Positions 15,274 through 24,789 of a stretch of 64,000 nucleotides of DNA are shown here, in pieces. Where the stretch lies: assembly GCA_949293245.1 (NCBI GenBank), contig CASFCS010000003.1:21890-85889 (forward strand), in the 5' to 3' direction. Each line of letters begins with the position of its first letter. The first letter of the stretch is position 1. Below the pieces are notes generated by a model. The model was not told the origin of the DNA, did not search any database, and saw only the letters and a program-made list of their open reading frames with translations. Source of the stretch: an uncultured bacterium. GTDB taxonomy: Bacteria > Bacillota > Clostridia > Oscillospirales > Oscillospiraceae. The translations under genes and the position numbers were made by a program.

Positions 15274-17234
15274 TGGCCATCGTCAAAATGAAGCGCCTGC
15301 GGCTGCTTGGGCTGCTGCGGGACAGGGAGGCCCTGCTGGCCGACCTCCAGCGGCTGGGCTGCCTGGAGATCCGGCAGCCGGAGCTCTCCGGGGAGGAGAC
15401 CGCCTGGGCCGGCGTCACCCGGCCCGACCTGGACGGCCTCACCGCCGCCCGGGAGCGGCAGGAGAAATTCACCGCCGCCCTGGATACCCTGAAAAAATAC
15501 GCCCCCAAGAAGGGGGGACTGCTCCAGCCCCGCCCCGCCCTGACGGAGGGGGAGCTGCTGGACCAGGAGGTGTGGCGCCGGGCGGAGAAGGCCGCGGAGG
15601 ACATCAACGCCGCCTCCCGCCAGATGGCGGCCTGGCAGGCCCGGCTGGGCAAGCTGGCCACCCAGAAGGCGGCCCTCACCCCCTGGCTGTCCCTGGATGT
15701 GCCGCTGGACACCCCCTCCACCCGGGACGTGTCCGTCACCTTCGCCACCATCGGCGCCCGGTTCGACTTTGACGCCGTGGCCGCCCAGGTGGGGGAGGTG
15801 TCCGACCTGGCCCAGCTCACCCTGGCGGGAAGGGACCGGGACGCCCAGTACTTCCTGCTGGTGTGCCACCGCTCGGTGGAGGAGGCTGTGCTGGAGGTTT
15901 TGAAGGAGTACGGCTTTTCCAAGGCCCCCCTCCGGGGCTGGACGGGCACAGCCGCGGAGAACTGCCGGCTGCTGGAGGCCGAGAGCGCCAACCTGGAGGC
16001 CAAGCTCACCGCCGCCCGGGCGGAGCTGGCCGCCATGGGGGAGTACCGGGACGATCTGTGCCGGGCATCCGACCGGGTGGGCCAGGAGATCGCCCGGGAG
16101 GAGGCCAGAGGCAGCCTGCTGGACACCGCCTGCGCCTTCCTGCTGGAGGGCTGGTTTCCCGCCGAGCGCCAGGGGGACTTGGAAAAGCTGCTGGACGGCT
16201 ATGTCTGCGCCTGGGAGGCGGCGGACCCCGCGCCGGAGGAGTACCCCCAGGTGCCCGTCAAGCTGCGCAACAACCCCTTCACCCGGTGCCTCAACGTGGT
16301 CACCGAGATGTACTCCCTCCCGGCCTACGACGGCATTGACCCCAACCCCCTGATGGCCCCCTTCTTCATCGTCTTTTTCGGGCTGATGATGGCGGACATC
16401 GGGTACGGGCTGCTGATGATCGCAGGGGCCCTGGTGGTGCTGCTGCGCACCCGGCCCCGGGAGGGCACCCGGAACTTTATGGAGCTGGTGCTGTGGTGCG
16501 GCATCAGCACCACCATCGTGGGGGCCATGACCGGCGGCTTCTTCGGGGACTTCATTCCCCAGATCCTGAAGATCATCAACCCCGAGAGCACCTTTGTCTG
16601 GTTCTATCCCCCCCTGTTCACCCCCCTGGACAACACGGTGGAGATCCTGCTGGGCTCCCTGGTGGTGGGGGCGGTGCAGGTGTTCACCGGCATGACCGTC
16701 AGCGTGGTGTACAAGATCCGCAACGGGGACTTTGTGGACGCTTTGTTCAATGAGATCACCTGGTGGATCATCCTGGCCGGGGGCGCCCTGGCCATCTTCG
16801 GCATCGGCAGCGTGGCCGGGGTGCCGGTGGTGCTGGTGATCGGCGCTTTGATGCTGGCTCTGGGCGGCACCCGGGAGGCCAAGGGCTTTGGAAAGTTAAC
16901 CTCCCTGGTGGGTCTGGTTTACAATGGTGTCACGGGCTTTTTCAGCGACATCCTGTCCTATATGCGCATCATGGCCCTGATGCTGGCGGGCAGCGTCATC
17001 GCCCAGGTGTTCAACACCCTGGGCTCCGCCTTCGGCAACGTGGTGGCCTTCGTCATCATCTCCATGATCGGCAACCTGCTCAACCTGGCCCTCAACCTGC
17101 TGGGGTGCTACGTCCACGACCTGCGTCTGCAGTGCCTGGAATATTTCGGCCGATTCTACAAGGAGGGTGGAAAACCCTTCCGTCCCCTGGATCTTCAAAC
17201 CAAATATGTTGACATTTTGAAGGAGGAAACGTAA
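15273..17234 (+). CDS. ntpI: V-type ATP synthase subunit I (membrane stator)
   Basis: This 653-residue protein has a soluble N-terminal half of helices that binds the stalks, then about seven to eight membrane helices from roughly residue 350. FGLMMADIGYGLLMI and SYMRIMALMLAGSVIAQVFN are typical family segments; the arginine in SYMRIMAL is the likely residue facing the rotor ring in ion passage. It forms the two ion half-channels with NtpK. It ends 2 bases before ntpK. Confidence 0.9.
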   Translation: MAIVKMKRLRLLGLLRDREALLADLQRLGCLEIRQPELSGEETAWAGVTRPDLDGLTAARERQEKFTAALDTLKKYAPKKGGLLQPRPALTEGELLDQEVWRRAEKAAEDINAASRQMAAWQARLGKLATQKAALTPWLSLDVPLDTPSTRDVSVTFATIGARFDFDAVAAQVGEVSDLAQLTLAGRDRDAQYFLLVCHRSVEEAVLEVLKEYGFSKAPLRGWTGTAAENCRLLEAESANLEAKLTAARAELAAMGEYRDDLCRASDRVGQEIAREEARGSLLDTACAFLLEGWFPAERQGDLEKLLDGYVCAWEAADPAPEEYPQVPVKLRNNPFTRCLNVVTEMYSLPAYDGIDPNPLMAPFFIVFFGLMMADIGYGLLMIAGALVVLLRTRPREGTRNFMELVLWCGISTTIVGAMTGGFFGDFIPQILKIINPESTFVWFYPPLFTPLDNTVEILLGSLVVGAVQVFTGMTVSVVYKIRNGDFVDALFNEITWWIILAGGALAIFGIGSVAGVPVVLVIGALMLALGGTREAKGFGKLTSLVGLVYNGVTGFFSDILSYMRIMALMLAGSVIAQVFNTLGSAFGNVVAFVIISMIGNLLNLALNLLGCYVHDLRLQCLEYFGRFYKEGGKPFRPLDLQTKYVDILKEET

Positions 17235-17236
17235 TT

Positions 17237-17725
17237 ATGGCAGCTTTTATTGAATTGTTTGGCGGTACCGGTCTGGCGTTTTTGGGCGCGGCCCTGGCAG
17301 TGGGTCTGTGCTGCGTGGGCTCCGCCAAGGGCACCGGCCTGGTGGGCGAGGCGGCCACCGGCGTCATCTCTGAGGCCCCCGAGAACTTCTCCAAGTGCCT
17401 GATTCTCCAGGTGCTCCCCGGCACCCAGGGCCTGTACGGCATGGTGGCCTGGTTCTTCGTGCTGTTCGTCATGGGCGTGTTCAGCGGCGGTATGCAGGCC
17501 CTCACCGTCTCCCAGGGGCTGACCGTGTTCGTCTCCTGCCTGCCCATCGCCCTGGGCGGCTGGCTGAGCGCCATCTTCCAGGGCCGCGTGGCCGCTGCCT
17601 GCATCAACATCGTGGCCAAGCGCCCCGAGGAGTCCACCAAGGGCATCATCCTCTGCGGTATCGTGGAGTTCTACGCCATCTTGTCCCTGCTGGCCACCAT
17701 CCTGCTGCTGATGAACGCCCTTTGA
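17237..17725 (+). CDS. ntpK: V-type ATP synthase subunit K (rotor ring), sodium-type ligands
   Basis: This is a 162-residue proteolipid made of two fused hairpins (four membrane helices). The ion-binding glutamate E144 (GIVEFYA) lies in helix 4, and the first half has no equivalent acid. L60, T63, Q64 (VLPGTQG) and Q115 (IFQGRV) match the Na+ ligands L61, T64, Q65, Q110 and E139 known in E. hirae NtpK. The predicted coupling ion is sodium. The ring has half the ionisable sites of an F-type ring, which suits ATP-driven pumping. Confidence 0.92.
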   Translation: MAAFIELFGGTGLAFLGAALAVGLCCVGSAKGTGLVGEAATGVISEAPENFSKCLILQVLPGTQGLYGMVAWFFVLFVMGVFSGGMQALTVSQGLTVFVSCLPIALGGWLSAIFQGRVAAACINIVAKRPEESTKGIILCGIVEFYAILSLLATILLLMNAL

Positions 17726-17761
17726 TCCACCGGCAACTGAACGCGAAAGGCGGTTTACAAT

Positions 17762-18364
17762 ATGGATGGAATCGATAAGATCACGGCCCGCATCAGCGCC
17801 GACAGCCAGCGGGAGGCGGACGAGCTTCTCGCCCAGGCCCAGGCCCAGGCGGACAGCGTGAAGCGGGAGTACGCCGACCGGGCGGCCCGGGAGAGCGCGG
17901 ACATCCTGGAGCGGGGGCGGAAGGCCGCCGCCGAGCGGGTGGAGCGCATGGCCGGCGTGGCCCAGCTGGAGGGGCGCAAGGCGGTGCTGGCCGCCCAGCA
18001 GGCCCTCATCGCCAGGGCCTTTGACCGGGCGCTGGAGCAGCTGTGCACCCTGCCCCAGGAGAAGTACACCGCCCTGCTCTCCCAGCTGGCGGTCAAGGCC
18101 GCCCGCAGCGGGAAAGAGGCCCTTATTTTCTCCAAGGCGGACCGCTCCCGGTACGGCAAGGCGGTGGTCATCGCCGCCAACGAGGCCCTGGAGAAGGCGG
18201 GGCGGACCGCCTCCCTCACCCTCTCCCAGGAGACCCGCCCGCTGCGGGGGGGCTTCATCATAGCCGAGGGCAAGGTGGAGACCAACTGCGCCTTTGAGAC
18301 TCTGGTGCGCCTGCAGCGGGAGGGACTGTCCCGCCAGGTGGCCGGCGTCCTGTTTGAGAGCTGA
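17762..18364 (+). CDS. ntpE: V-type ATP synthase subunit E (peripheral stalk)
   Basis: This 200-residue protein has an N-terminal Ala/Glu-rich helix (about 1-80) that pairs with the H/G subunit and a C-terminal globular domain (LRGGFIIAEGKVETNCAFE) that docks on subunit B. The ATG at 17762 is preceded by AAAGGCGG. It lies between K and C as in ntp operons. A GC-rich imperfect hairpin follows at 18366-18389 before ntpC. Confidence 0.85.
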   Translation: MDGIDKITARISADSQREADELLAQAQAQADSVKREYADRAARESADILERGRKAAAERVERMAGVAQLEGRKAVLAAQQALIARAFDRALEQLCTLPQEKYTALLSQLAVKAARSGKEALIFSKADRSRYGKAVVIAANEALEKAGRTASLTLSQETRPLRGGFIIAEGKVETNCAFETLVRLQREGLSRQVAGVLFES

Positions 18365-18426
18365 GGGCCCGGGGAGGACCCCCGGGGCCGTAGGGCTCCA
18401 CCTGTGAAGGAGAAGGAGGGACTGCC

Positions 18427-19425
18427 TTGTCTCGCATCAAAGATACCGACTATCTGAGCATTTCCACCCGGGTGCGGGTGCTGGAGAACCGGCTGCTCAC
18501 CCGGGAAAAGCTGGAGCGGATGATCGACGCCAGGGACCAGGCCGAGGCGGCCAAGGTCCTCTCCGAGTGCGGCTACGGGGAGCTCAGCGAGTTCAGCCCC
18601 GCCGCCCTGGAGGGGCTGCTGGCGGCGGAACAGCGCCGGGTGTTCCAGGACGTGGGGGGCGCCGTGCCCAATCCCGGGCTGTTGGACGTGTTCCGCATCA
18701 AATATGACTATCAAAACGCCAAGGCCCTGGTGAAGGCCCAGGCGGCGGACGTGCCGGCAGAGCGGCTGCTGGTGGCGGGGGGGCGCTATGAGCCCGCCGC
18801 CCTGGCGGAGGACTACCGCCGGGAGGACCTGAGCGCCTGCACCCCCGCCTTCGCCCAGAGCGTGCAGCAGGCCAGGGAGACCCTGGCCGCCACGGGGGAC
18901 GCCCAGCTCTCCGACTTCGTGCTGGATCGCTCCTGCTTTGCCGAGCTGGTTCAGGCGGGGAAGGACAGCCGCAGTTCCTTTGTCCAGGGGTATGTGGCCC
19001 TGCTGGTGGACGCGGCCAACCTGCGCTCCGCCGTGCGGGCCCTGCGGCTGGACCGGGGGGCGGACTTCCTGCGGCAGGTGCTCCTGCCCGGGGGCAATGT
19101 GCCCGAGGATAAGCTGCTGGCCATCCGGGGGGAGGAGCTGGAGCGGCTGTACCGCTCCACCCCTCTGGAGGGGGCGGCCGCCCTGGGGGCGGCCCTCACC
19201 CGGCGGGGCAGCGGGCCCCTGACCCAGTTTGAGAAGGCCTGCGACGACGCGGTGACGGCCTACGTCTCCACCGCCCGGCGCATCCCCTTCGGGGAGCAGC
19301 CGGTGATGGGCTATCTCTACGCCCGGGAGAGCGAGCTCACCGCCATCCGCATCGTCATGTCGGGCCGCATGGCCGGCCTGGACGGCGACACCATCCGCGC
19401 CCGCCTGCGGCGGTGCTATTGCTGA
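18427..19425 (+). CDS. ntpC: V-type ATP synthase subunit C (central stalk cap)
   Basis: This 332-residue, mostly helical protein links the central shaft to the K ring. The start is TTG at 18427, with GAAGGAGG 8 bases upstream. DTDYLSISTRVRVLENRLL at the N-terminus and GYLYARESELTAIRIVMSGRM near the end are typical of the family. The next gene, ntpG, starts 11 bases after its stop, with GAGGAGGGG in between. Confidence 0.88.
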   Translation: MSRIKDTDYLSISTRVRVLENRLLTREKLERMIDARDQAEAAKVLSECGYGELSEFSPAALEGLLAAEQRRVFQDVGGAVPNPGLLDVFRIKYDYQNAKALVKAQAADVPAERLLVAGGRYEPAALAEDYRREDLSACTPAFAQSVQQARETLAATGDAQLSDFVLDRSCFAELVQAGKDSRSSFVQGYVALLVDAANLRSAVRALRLDRGADFLRQVLLPGGNVPEDKLLAIRGEELERLYRSTPLEGAAALGAALTRRGSGPLTQFEKACDDAVTAYVSTARRIPFGEQPVMGYLYARESELTAIRIVMSGRMAGLDGDTIRARLRRCYC

Positions 19426-19436
19426 GGAGGGGTACC

Positions 19437-19751
19437 ATGAGCTATCAGATCGCGGTCCTGGGGGACCGGGACAGCGTCCTGGGGTTCAAGGCCCTGGGAC
19501 TGGAGACCTTCCCGGCGGACACCGTGGAGGAGGCCCGCACCACCCTGCACCGGCTGGCCCGGGAGAAGGCGTGCGCGGTGATCTATCTCACGGAGTCCTA
19601 CGCCGCCCAGATGGAGGGGGACATCGCCCGGTATAAGGACGAGCTGGTGCCCGCCATCATTCTCATCCCCGGCAAGGAGGGGTCCCTGGGCATCGGCATG
19701 GCCAACATCAAGAAGGCCGTGGAGCGGGCCGTGGGAGCGGATATTTTGTAG
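19437..19751 (+). CDS. ntpG: V-type ATP synthase subunit F
   Basis: This 104-residue protein starts at ATG 19437, right after GAGGAGGGG. YQIAVLGDRDSVLGFKALGLETF is the family N-terminus and the fold is Rossmann-like. Subunit F binds D in the central shaft. The stop TAG is the first base group of a gene-end repeat, and the rest of the operon resumes only at 20733. Confidence 0.88.
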   Translation: MSYQIAVLGDRDSVLGFKALGLETFPADTVEEARTTLHRLAREKACAVIYLTESYAAQMEGDIARYKDELVPAIILIPGKEGSLGIGMANIKKAVERAVGADIL

Positions 19752-20020
19752 AAGCGCTGAGCGCCCGGGAGCAGGTGACTAAGACCGGAGCGGAGCAGAA
19801 AGCCCAGACGGGGCAAGGCCCCGAATGGGGTTTCTGTGCAGTCGCAGGGCTTAGGCACCGTCGCGGAGGGCGCGAAGCGTGATCAAGAAGCGCCCGAGCC
19901 GTCATGGGCAGCGGGGTAAGACGGGAGCGGAGGGGAAAGCCGGACGGGTCCCTCCGTGGACCGGGCCGGGTTTTCCCGCAGTCGTACGGCTTAGACCGCG
20001 TCGCCCATAGGCGAGGCGTG
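19751..20020 (+). repeat. Two gene-end units after ntpG
   Basis: Units start at 19751 and 19887, 136 bases apart. The first overlaps the last base of the ntpG stop. Its hairpin has CAGAAAGCCC and GGGGTTTCTG with an inner CGGGGC-AAG-GCCCCG. The second pairs GGGAAA with TTTCCC. Both end in GCGTGA-type flanks. Confidence 0.8.
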
Positions 20021-20700
20021 ACAGGCGGCATAAGGGGGTCCTCCCCCTTGTTTATCCCCCTGCCCGCTGGAATGCGTTCTTTTACCCGCCGGCGCTCCGA
20101 AATTTTGTCGTGTCGAATCGCTGACCGGCCGGCCTTGGGCGGCCTGACTTGGTGGGTGAAATACCCATGTCACGCTGCGCGCCCTCCGCGACGGCACACT
20201 GCTCACCACTCCGCCGGAAATGCCGCGGGCCTTGCCCGGGTTTGTTTTCCGGTCTGCGTGGTTCACTGTGCACCTGCTCCCGGGCGCTCCGCGCTTCCGC
20301 CTTTCTCGCAAGGGCGCCTGGCCGGGCGGTGTTTGGCGGCCTGGCATCCGGGCGGGTTTAGAACCCGCCCCTACGGACCGGGACCAAACCCGGTGCGGCT
20401 TCCCATTCCACGGCGGAGCCGGTTGGAGTGTGCCGGGCTCCCGCCTTGTCATTGCGAGGGCCCAACGGGCCCGCGGCAATCCGCGTCCCCCGTCCCCCGT
20501 GTGCCCGGGAGTGCCTGCACAAGTTGAGACGCATCCAGCCTTTCCCCTGCGTAGGGGGCGATGTCCCCATCGCCCCGCCCGGCTTGCGCCCCCCTCCCGG
20601 GGCGGCCGGTCCTTTGCCCCATCCCCATACAACACATATCTCCCGGGCCCGCAACCATGCCCGGGACCACCATACGCAAATCTGACAGAGGCGGCGGGAC
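20021..20700. repeat. Composite repeat mosaic 2 (inside ATPase operon)
   Basis: The order is: a short remnant of the GGGCATAAGGGGG module (20021-20070); the CCGAAATTTTGTCGTG module (about 20063-20168); a minus-strand gene-end unit (20169-20298); the CAAGGGCGCCTGGCC module; a GCGGGTTTAGAACCCGC palindrome (near 20350); an ATTGCGAGG/CGGCAAT inverted repeat (near 20453-20485); and a GTAGGGGGCGATG palindrome (near 20550). No gene was seen. Confidence 0.75.
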
Positions 20701-20732
20701 ACCGGCGCCCCGACGGAAAGAAGGTTGAAACA

Positions 20733-22508
20733 TTGAGCGGAACAATCGTAAAGGTCTCCGGCCCGCTGGTGGTGGCCACCGGCCTGGCCGACGCCAACAT
20801 GTCCGACGTGGTCCGGGTGGGCGAGCAGCGCCTCATCGGCGAGATCCTCACCATGAACGGCGACTCCGCCGCCATCCAGGTCTATGAGGAGACCTCCGGC
20901 CTGGGCCCCGGCGCCCAGGTGGTCACCACCGGCCTGCCCATGAGCGTGGAGCTGGGCCCCGGCATGATCGAGAACATCTACGACGGCATCCAGCGCCCCC
21001 TGGAGGAGATCATGAAGAAGGCGGGGAGCAACAACCTGCCCCGGGGCGTGGAGGTGCCCGCCATTGACCGGGAGAAGCTGTGGGAGTTCACCCCCACGGT
21101 GAAGCCCGGGGACAAGGTGGTGGGGGGCGACGTCATCGGCACCGTCCCCGAGACCGCCGTGGTGCTCCACAAGATCATGGTGCCCCCCACCCTGAAGGGC
21201 ACCATCAAAAGCGTGGAGTCGGGCTCCTTCAACGTAACCCAGACCGTGGCGGTGCTCACTACCGAGTTCGGGGAGGACGTGCCCCTCACCATGACCCAGC
21301 GCTGGCCCGTCCGGGTGGGCCGGCCCTATAAGCACAAGTATCCCCCGGTGCGCCCCCTGTCCTCCGGCCAGCGCATCGTGGATACCTTCTTCCCCGTGGC
21401 CAAGGGAGGCACCGCCGCCATCCCCGGCCCCTTCGGCTCGGGCAAGACCGTGATGCAGCACGCCCTGGCCAAGTGGTCCGACGTGGACATCGTGATCTAT
21501 ATCGGCTGCGGCGAGCGGGGCAACGAGATGACCGACGTGCTGCGGGAGTTCCCCGAGCTCATCGACCCCCGCACCGGGGAGACCCTGATGAAGCGCACGG
21601 TGCTCATCGCCAACACCTCCGACATGCCCGTGGCCGCCCGTGAGGCCTCCATCTACACCGGCATCACCATCGCCGAGTACTTCCGGGACATGGGCTACGA
21701 CGTGGCCGTCATCGCCGACTCCACCTCCCGCTGGGCCGAGGCCCTGCGCGAGATGTCCGGCCGTCTGGAGGAGATGCCCGGTGAGGAGGGCTACCCCGCC
21801 TACCTCTCCAGCCGCCTGGCCCAGTTCTACGAGCGGGCGGGCTCCGTCTCCTGCCTGGGCAGCGAGGACCGCCGGGGCTCCCTCACCGCGGTGGGGGCCG
21901 TGTCCCCCCCGGGCGGCGACCTGTCCGAGCCCGTCAGCCAGGCCACCATGCGCATCGTGAAGGTGTTCTGGGCCCTGGACGCCTCCCTGGCCTACAAGCG
22001 CCACTTCCCCGCCATCAATTGGCTCAACTCCTACTCCCTGTACCTGGACTCCCTGAAGCCCTGGTTCGACCAGGAGCTGGGCAAGGACTTCATGGCCAAC
22101 CGGGAGAAGGCCATGTCCATCCTCCAGCAGGAGGCCAGCCTCAACGAGATTGTCCAGCTGGTGGGCAAGGACTCCCTGTCCCCCGCCGACCAGCTCACCC
22201 TGGAGACCGCCAAGATGGTGCGGGAGGACTTCCTCCAGCAAAACTCCTTCGTGGACATCGACTCCTTCTCCACCTACGACCGGCAGGAGCGGCTGCTCTC
22301 CATGATTTTGGACTACGACAGGCTGTGCCGCGCCGCCCTGGACAAGGGGGCCGTCCCGGCGGACCTGTTCGCCATTCCCGCCCGGGAGCAGGTGGGCCGG
22401 GCCAAGAGCGTGCCCGAGGATGAGTACGTCCAGGTCTACACCGACATCCGCGCCGCCATGGAGGAGCAGATCGAGGAAGCCGCCGCCAAAGGAGGGGAAG
22501 GACTGTGA
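20733..22508 (+). CDS. ntpA: V-type ATP synthase catalytic subunit A
   Basis: This 591-residue protein starts with TTG at 20733, 9 bases after GAAAGAAGG. It has the N-terminal barrel ([13 protein letters not shown]), the long non-homologous insert typical of V/A-type A subunits, and the Walker A loop GPFGSGKT at residues 232-239 with catalytic K238. [15 protein letters not shown] and [14 protein letters not shown] boxes follow. It hydrolyses or makes ATP in the head. Separation from ntpG by about 980 bases of repeats is unusual. Its stop overlaps the ntpB GTG start. Confidence 0.95.
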   Translation: MSGTIVKVSGPLVVATGLADANMSDVVRVGEQRLIGEILTMNGDSAAIQVYEETSGLGPGAQVVTTGLPMSVELGPGMIENIYDGIQRPLEEIMKKAGSNNLPRGVEVPAIDREKLWEFTPTVKPGDKVVGGDVIGTVPETAVVLHKIMVPPTLKGTIKSVESGSFNVTQTVAVLTTEFGEDVPLTMTQRWPVRVGRPYKHKYPPVRPLSSGQRIVDTFFPVAKGGTAAIPGPFGSGKTVMQHALAKWSDVDIVIYIGCGERGNEMTDVLREFPELIDPRTGETLMKRTVLIANTSDMPVAAREASIYTGITIAEYFRDMGYDVAVIADSTSRWAEALREMSGRLEEMPGEEGYPAYLSSRLAQFYERAGSVSCLGSEDRRGSLTAVGAVSPPGGDLSEPVSQATMRIVKVFWALDASLAYKRHFPAINWLNSYSLYLDSLKPWFDQELGKDFMANREKAMSILQQEASLNEIVQLVGKDSLSPADQLTLETAKMVREDFLQQNSFVDIDSFSTYDRQERLLSMILDYDRLCRAALDKGAVPADLFAIPAREQVGRAKSVPEDEYVQVYTDIRAAMEEQIEEAAAKGGEGL

Positions 22509-23890
22509 TTCGGGAATACAGAACCATTCAGGAGATTGCCAGCCCCCTGATGATGGTCAAAATGGTGGAAAACGTCACCTATGACGAGCTGGTGGAGGTG
22601 GAGCTGCCCGACGGCGGCATCCGCCGGGGCAAGGTGCTGGAGGTCAACGGCGACACCGCCGTGGTGCAGCTGTTCGAGTCCGCCGCCGGCATCAACCTGG
22701 CCCAGTCCAAGGTCCGCTTCCTGGGCCACCCCCTGCGCCTGGGGGTGTCGGGGGACATGCTGGGCCGGGTGTTCAACGGCATGGGCCAGCCCATTGACGG
22801 CGGGCCCGACATCCTGCCCGAGGAGTACCGGGACATCAACGGCCTGCCCATGAACCCCGCCGCCCGGGACTACCCCAACGAGTTTATCCAGACCGGCGTG
22901 AGCACCATCGACGGGCTCAACACCCTGGTGCGCGGCCAGAAGCTGCCCATTTTCTCCGGCTCCGGCCTGCCCCACGCCAACCTGGCCGCCCAGATCGCCC
23001 GGCAGGCCCGGGTGCTGGGGGACGACGCGTCCAACTTCGCCGTGGTCTTTGCCGCCATCGGCATCACCTTTGAGGAGTCGGAGTTCTTCGTCCAGGAGTT
23101 CAAGCGCACCGGCGCCATCGACCGGACGGTCCTCTTCTCCAACTTGGCCAACGACCCCGCCGTGGAGCGCATCTCCACCCCCCGCATGGCCCTCACCGCC
23201 GCGGAGTACCTGGCCTTTGAGAAGGACATGCACGTGCTGGTCATCCTCACGGATATCACCAACTACGCCGAGGCCCTCCGTGAGGTGTCCGCCGCCAAGA
23301 AGGAGGTCCCCGGCCGCCGGGGCTTCCCGGGCTATCTGTACACCGACCTTGCCACCATGTACGAGCGGGCCGGCCGGCAGATGGGGAAGAAGGGGTCCAT
23401 CACCATGATTCCCATCCTCACCATGCCCGAGGACGACAAGACCCACCCCATCCCCGACCTCACCGGCTATATCACCGAGGGGCAGATTATCCTCTCCCGG
23501 GAGCTCTACCGCAAGGGCATCAATCCCCCCGTGGACGTGCTGCCCTCCCTGTCCCGTCTGAAGGACAAGGGCATCGGCGCCGGGCGCACCCGGGAGGACC
23601 ACGCCGACACCATGAACCAGCTCTTTGCCGCCTACTCCACCGGTAAGGACAACAAGGAGCTGGCCTCCATCCTGGGCGAGGCCGCCCTCACCCCCACGGA
23701 CCTGCTGTACGCCAAGTTCGCCGACGAGTTTGAGCGCCGCTATGTGAACCAGGGCTATGAGGAGAACCGCTCCATCCAGGAGACCCTGGATCTGGGGTGG
23801 GAGCTGCTGAGCATCCTGCCCCGGGCGGAGCTCAAGCGCATCAAGCAGAAGCATATCGACAAATATCTGCCCCATCAGGACGAGACCTAA
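22505..23890 (+). CDS. ntpB: V-type ATP synthase subunit B (non-catalytic nucleotide-binding)
   Basis: This 461-residue protein uses GTG at 22505 overlapping the ntpA stop. It lacks a complete Walker A loop ([12 protein letters not shown] instead), as expected for the non-catalytic subunit alternating with [21 protein letters not shown] and [23 protein letters not shown] are family segments. It is followed by ntpD after 12 bases. Confidence 0.95.
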   Translation: MIREYRTIQEIASPLMMVKMVENVTYDELVEVELPDGGIRRGKVLEVNGDTAVVQLFESAAGINLAQSKVRFLGHPLRLGVSGDMLGRVFNGMGQPIDGGPDILPEEYRDINGLPMNPAARDYPNEFIQTGVSTIDGLNTLVRGQKLPIFSGSGLPHANLAAQIARQARVLGDDASNFAVVFAAIGITFEESEFFVQEFKRTGAIDRTVLFSNLANDPAVERISTPRMALTAAEYLAFEKDMHVLVILTDITNYAEALREVSAAKKEVPGRRGFPGYLYTDLATMYERAGRQMGKKGSITMIPILTMPEDDKTHPIPDLTGYITEGQIILSRELYRKGINPPVDVLPSLSRLKDKGIGAGRTREDHADTMNQLFAAYSTGKDNKELASILGEAALTPTDLLYAKFADEFERRYVNQGYEENRSIQETLDLGWELLSILPRAELKRIKQKHIDKYLPHQDET

Positions 23891-23902
23891 GGAGGTGGGC
23901 CC

Positions 23903-24607
23903 ATGGCAGGAACCGTTGTCAACCCCACCCGAATGGAGCTCACCCGCCTGAAAAACAAGCTGAAAACCGCCCAGCGGGGCCATAAGCTGCTGAAAGACAA
24001 GCGGGACGAGCTGATGAAGCAGTTTCTGGACACGGTGCGGGAGGTGCGCACCCTCCGGGCCCAGGTGGAGGCGGAGCTCATGCGGGTCCACGGCTCCTTC
24101 ACCGTGGCCTCCGCCCTCATGAGCGGCCCCGCCCTGGAGAGCGCCCTGCTGTGCCCCAAGCAGGGGGTGGACCTGGACATGACCTTCCAGAACGTCATGT
24201 CGGTGAACGTCCCCGTGTACCACTACCACACCCGCAGCCAGTCCGAGGGGGACATCTTCCCCTACGGCTTTGCCGCCACCTCCGGCGAGCTGGACGACGC
24301 GGTGGAGGCCCTGGGGCAGGTGTTTCAGAACATGCTCCAGCTGGCCCAGATCGAAAAGACCGCCCAGCTCCTGGCGGAGGAGATCGAAAAGACCCGCCGC
24401 CGGGTGAACGCCCTGGAGTACGTGATGATCCCCCAGATGCAGGAGTCCATCAAGTATATCACCATGAAGCTGGACGAGAACGAGCGGTCCAACACCATCC
24501 GCCTGATGAAGGTGAAGGACATGCTCCTCCAGGAGGCCCTGGAGGAGCAGCGCCAGCGGGACGCCCAGGCCCTGGAGGCCTTCCGCGCCCGGACCGAGCA
24601 GGTGTGA
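23903..24607 (+). CDS. ntpD: V-type ATP synthase subunit D (central shaft)
   Basis: This 234-residue protein starts after AAGGAGGTGGGCCC. Long N- and C-terminal helices (ELTRLKNKLKTAQRGHKLLKDKRDEL and a C-terminal coiled coil) form the rotating shaft inside the A3B3 head. NALEYVMIPQMQESIKYI is the family C-terminal motif. It is the last gene of the operon. Confidence 0.92.
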   Translation: MAGTVVNPTRMELTRLKNKLKTAQRGHKLLKDKRDELMKQFLDTVREVRTLRAQVEAELMRVHGSFTVASALMSGPALESALLCPKQGVDLDMTFQNVMSVNVPVYHYHTRSQSEGDIFPYGFAATSGELDDAVEALGQVFQNMLQLAQIEKTAQLLAEEIEKTRRRVNALEYVMIPQMQESIKYITMKLDENERSNTIRLMKVKDMLLQEALEEQRQRDAQALEAFRARTEQV

Positions 24608-24624
24608 CCCTTTGCTGTCCATCC

Positions 24625-24662
24625 AAGCCGCCCGCCCCCGACACGGGGCGGGCGGCTTTTGC
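24625..24662 (+). terminator. Terminator of ATPase operon
   Basis: The arms AAGCCGCCCGCCCC and GGGGCGGGCGGCTT are followed by TTTT, 18 bases beyond ntpD. Confidence 0.92.
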
Positions 24663-24665
24663 CAT

Positions 24666-24732
24666 GTCAACCGCCGGTTGACACATTGTCAGGGGGGGCT
24701 CCTTGCCAAACCCGGGGCCTTTGGGCTACACT
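24666..24732 (+). promoter_or_regulatory. Promoter with palindromic operator of XRE gene
   Basis: A perfect inverted repeat GTCAACCGCCGGTTGAC (24666-24682) lies just upstream of a candidate promoter TTGCCA (24703-24708) and TACACT (24727-24732), 18 bases apart. The palindrome could bind the encoded regulator. Confidence 0.45.
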
Positions 24733-24789
24733 TTGGGTAAGAGGAGGCCCGGCGCGGCCGCCTTACCACAAGTGAAGGAGGTACGGCTC

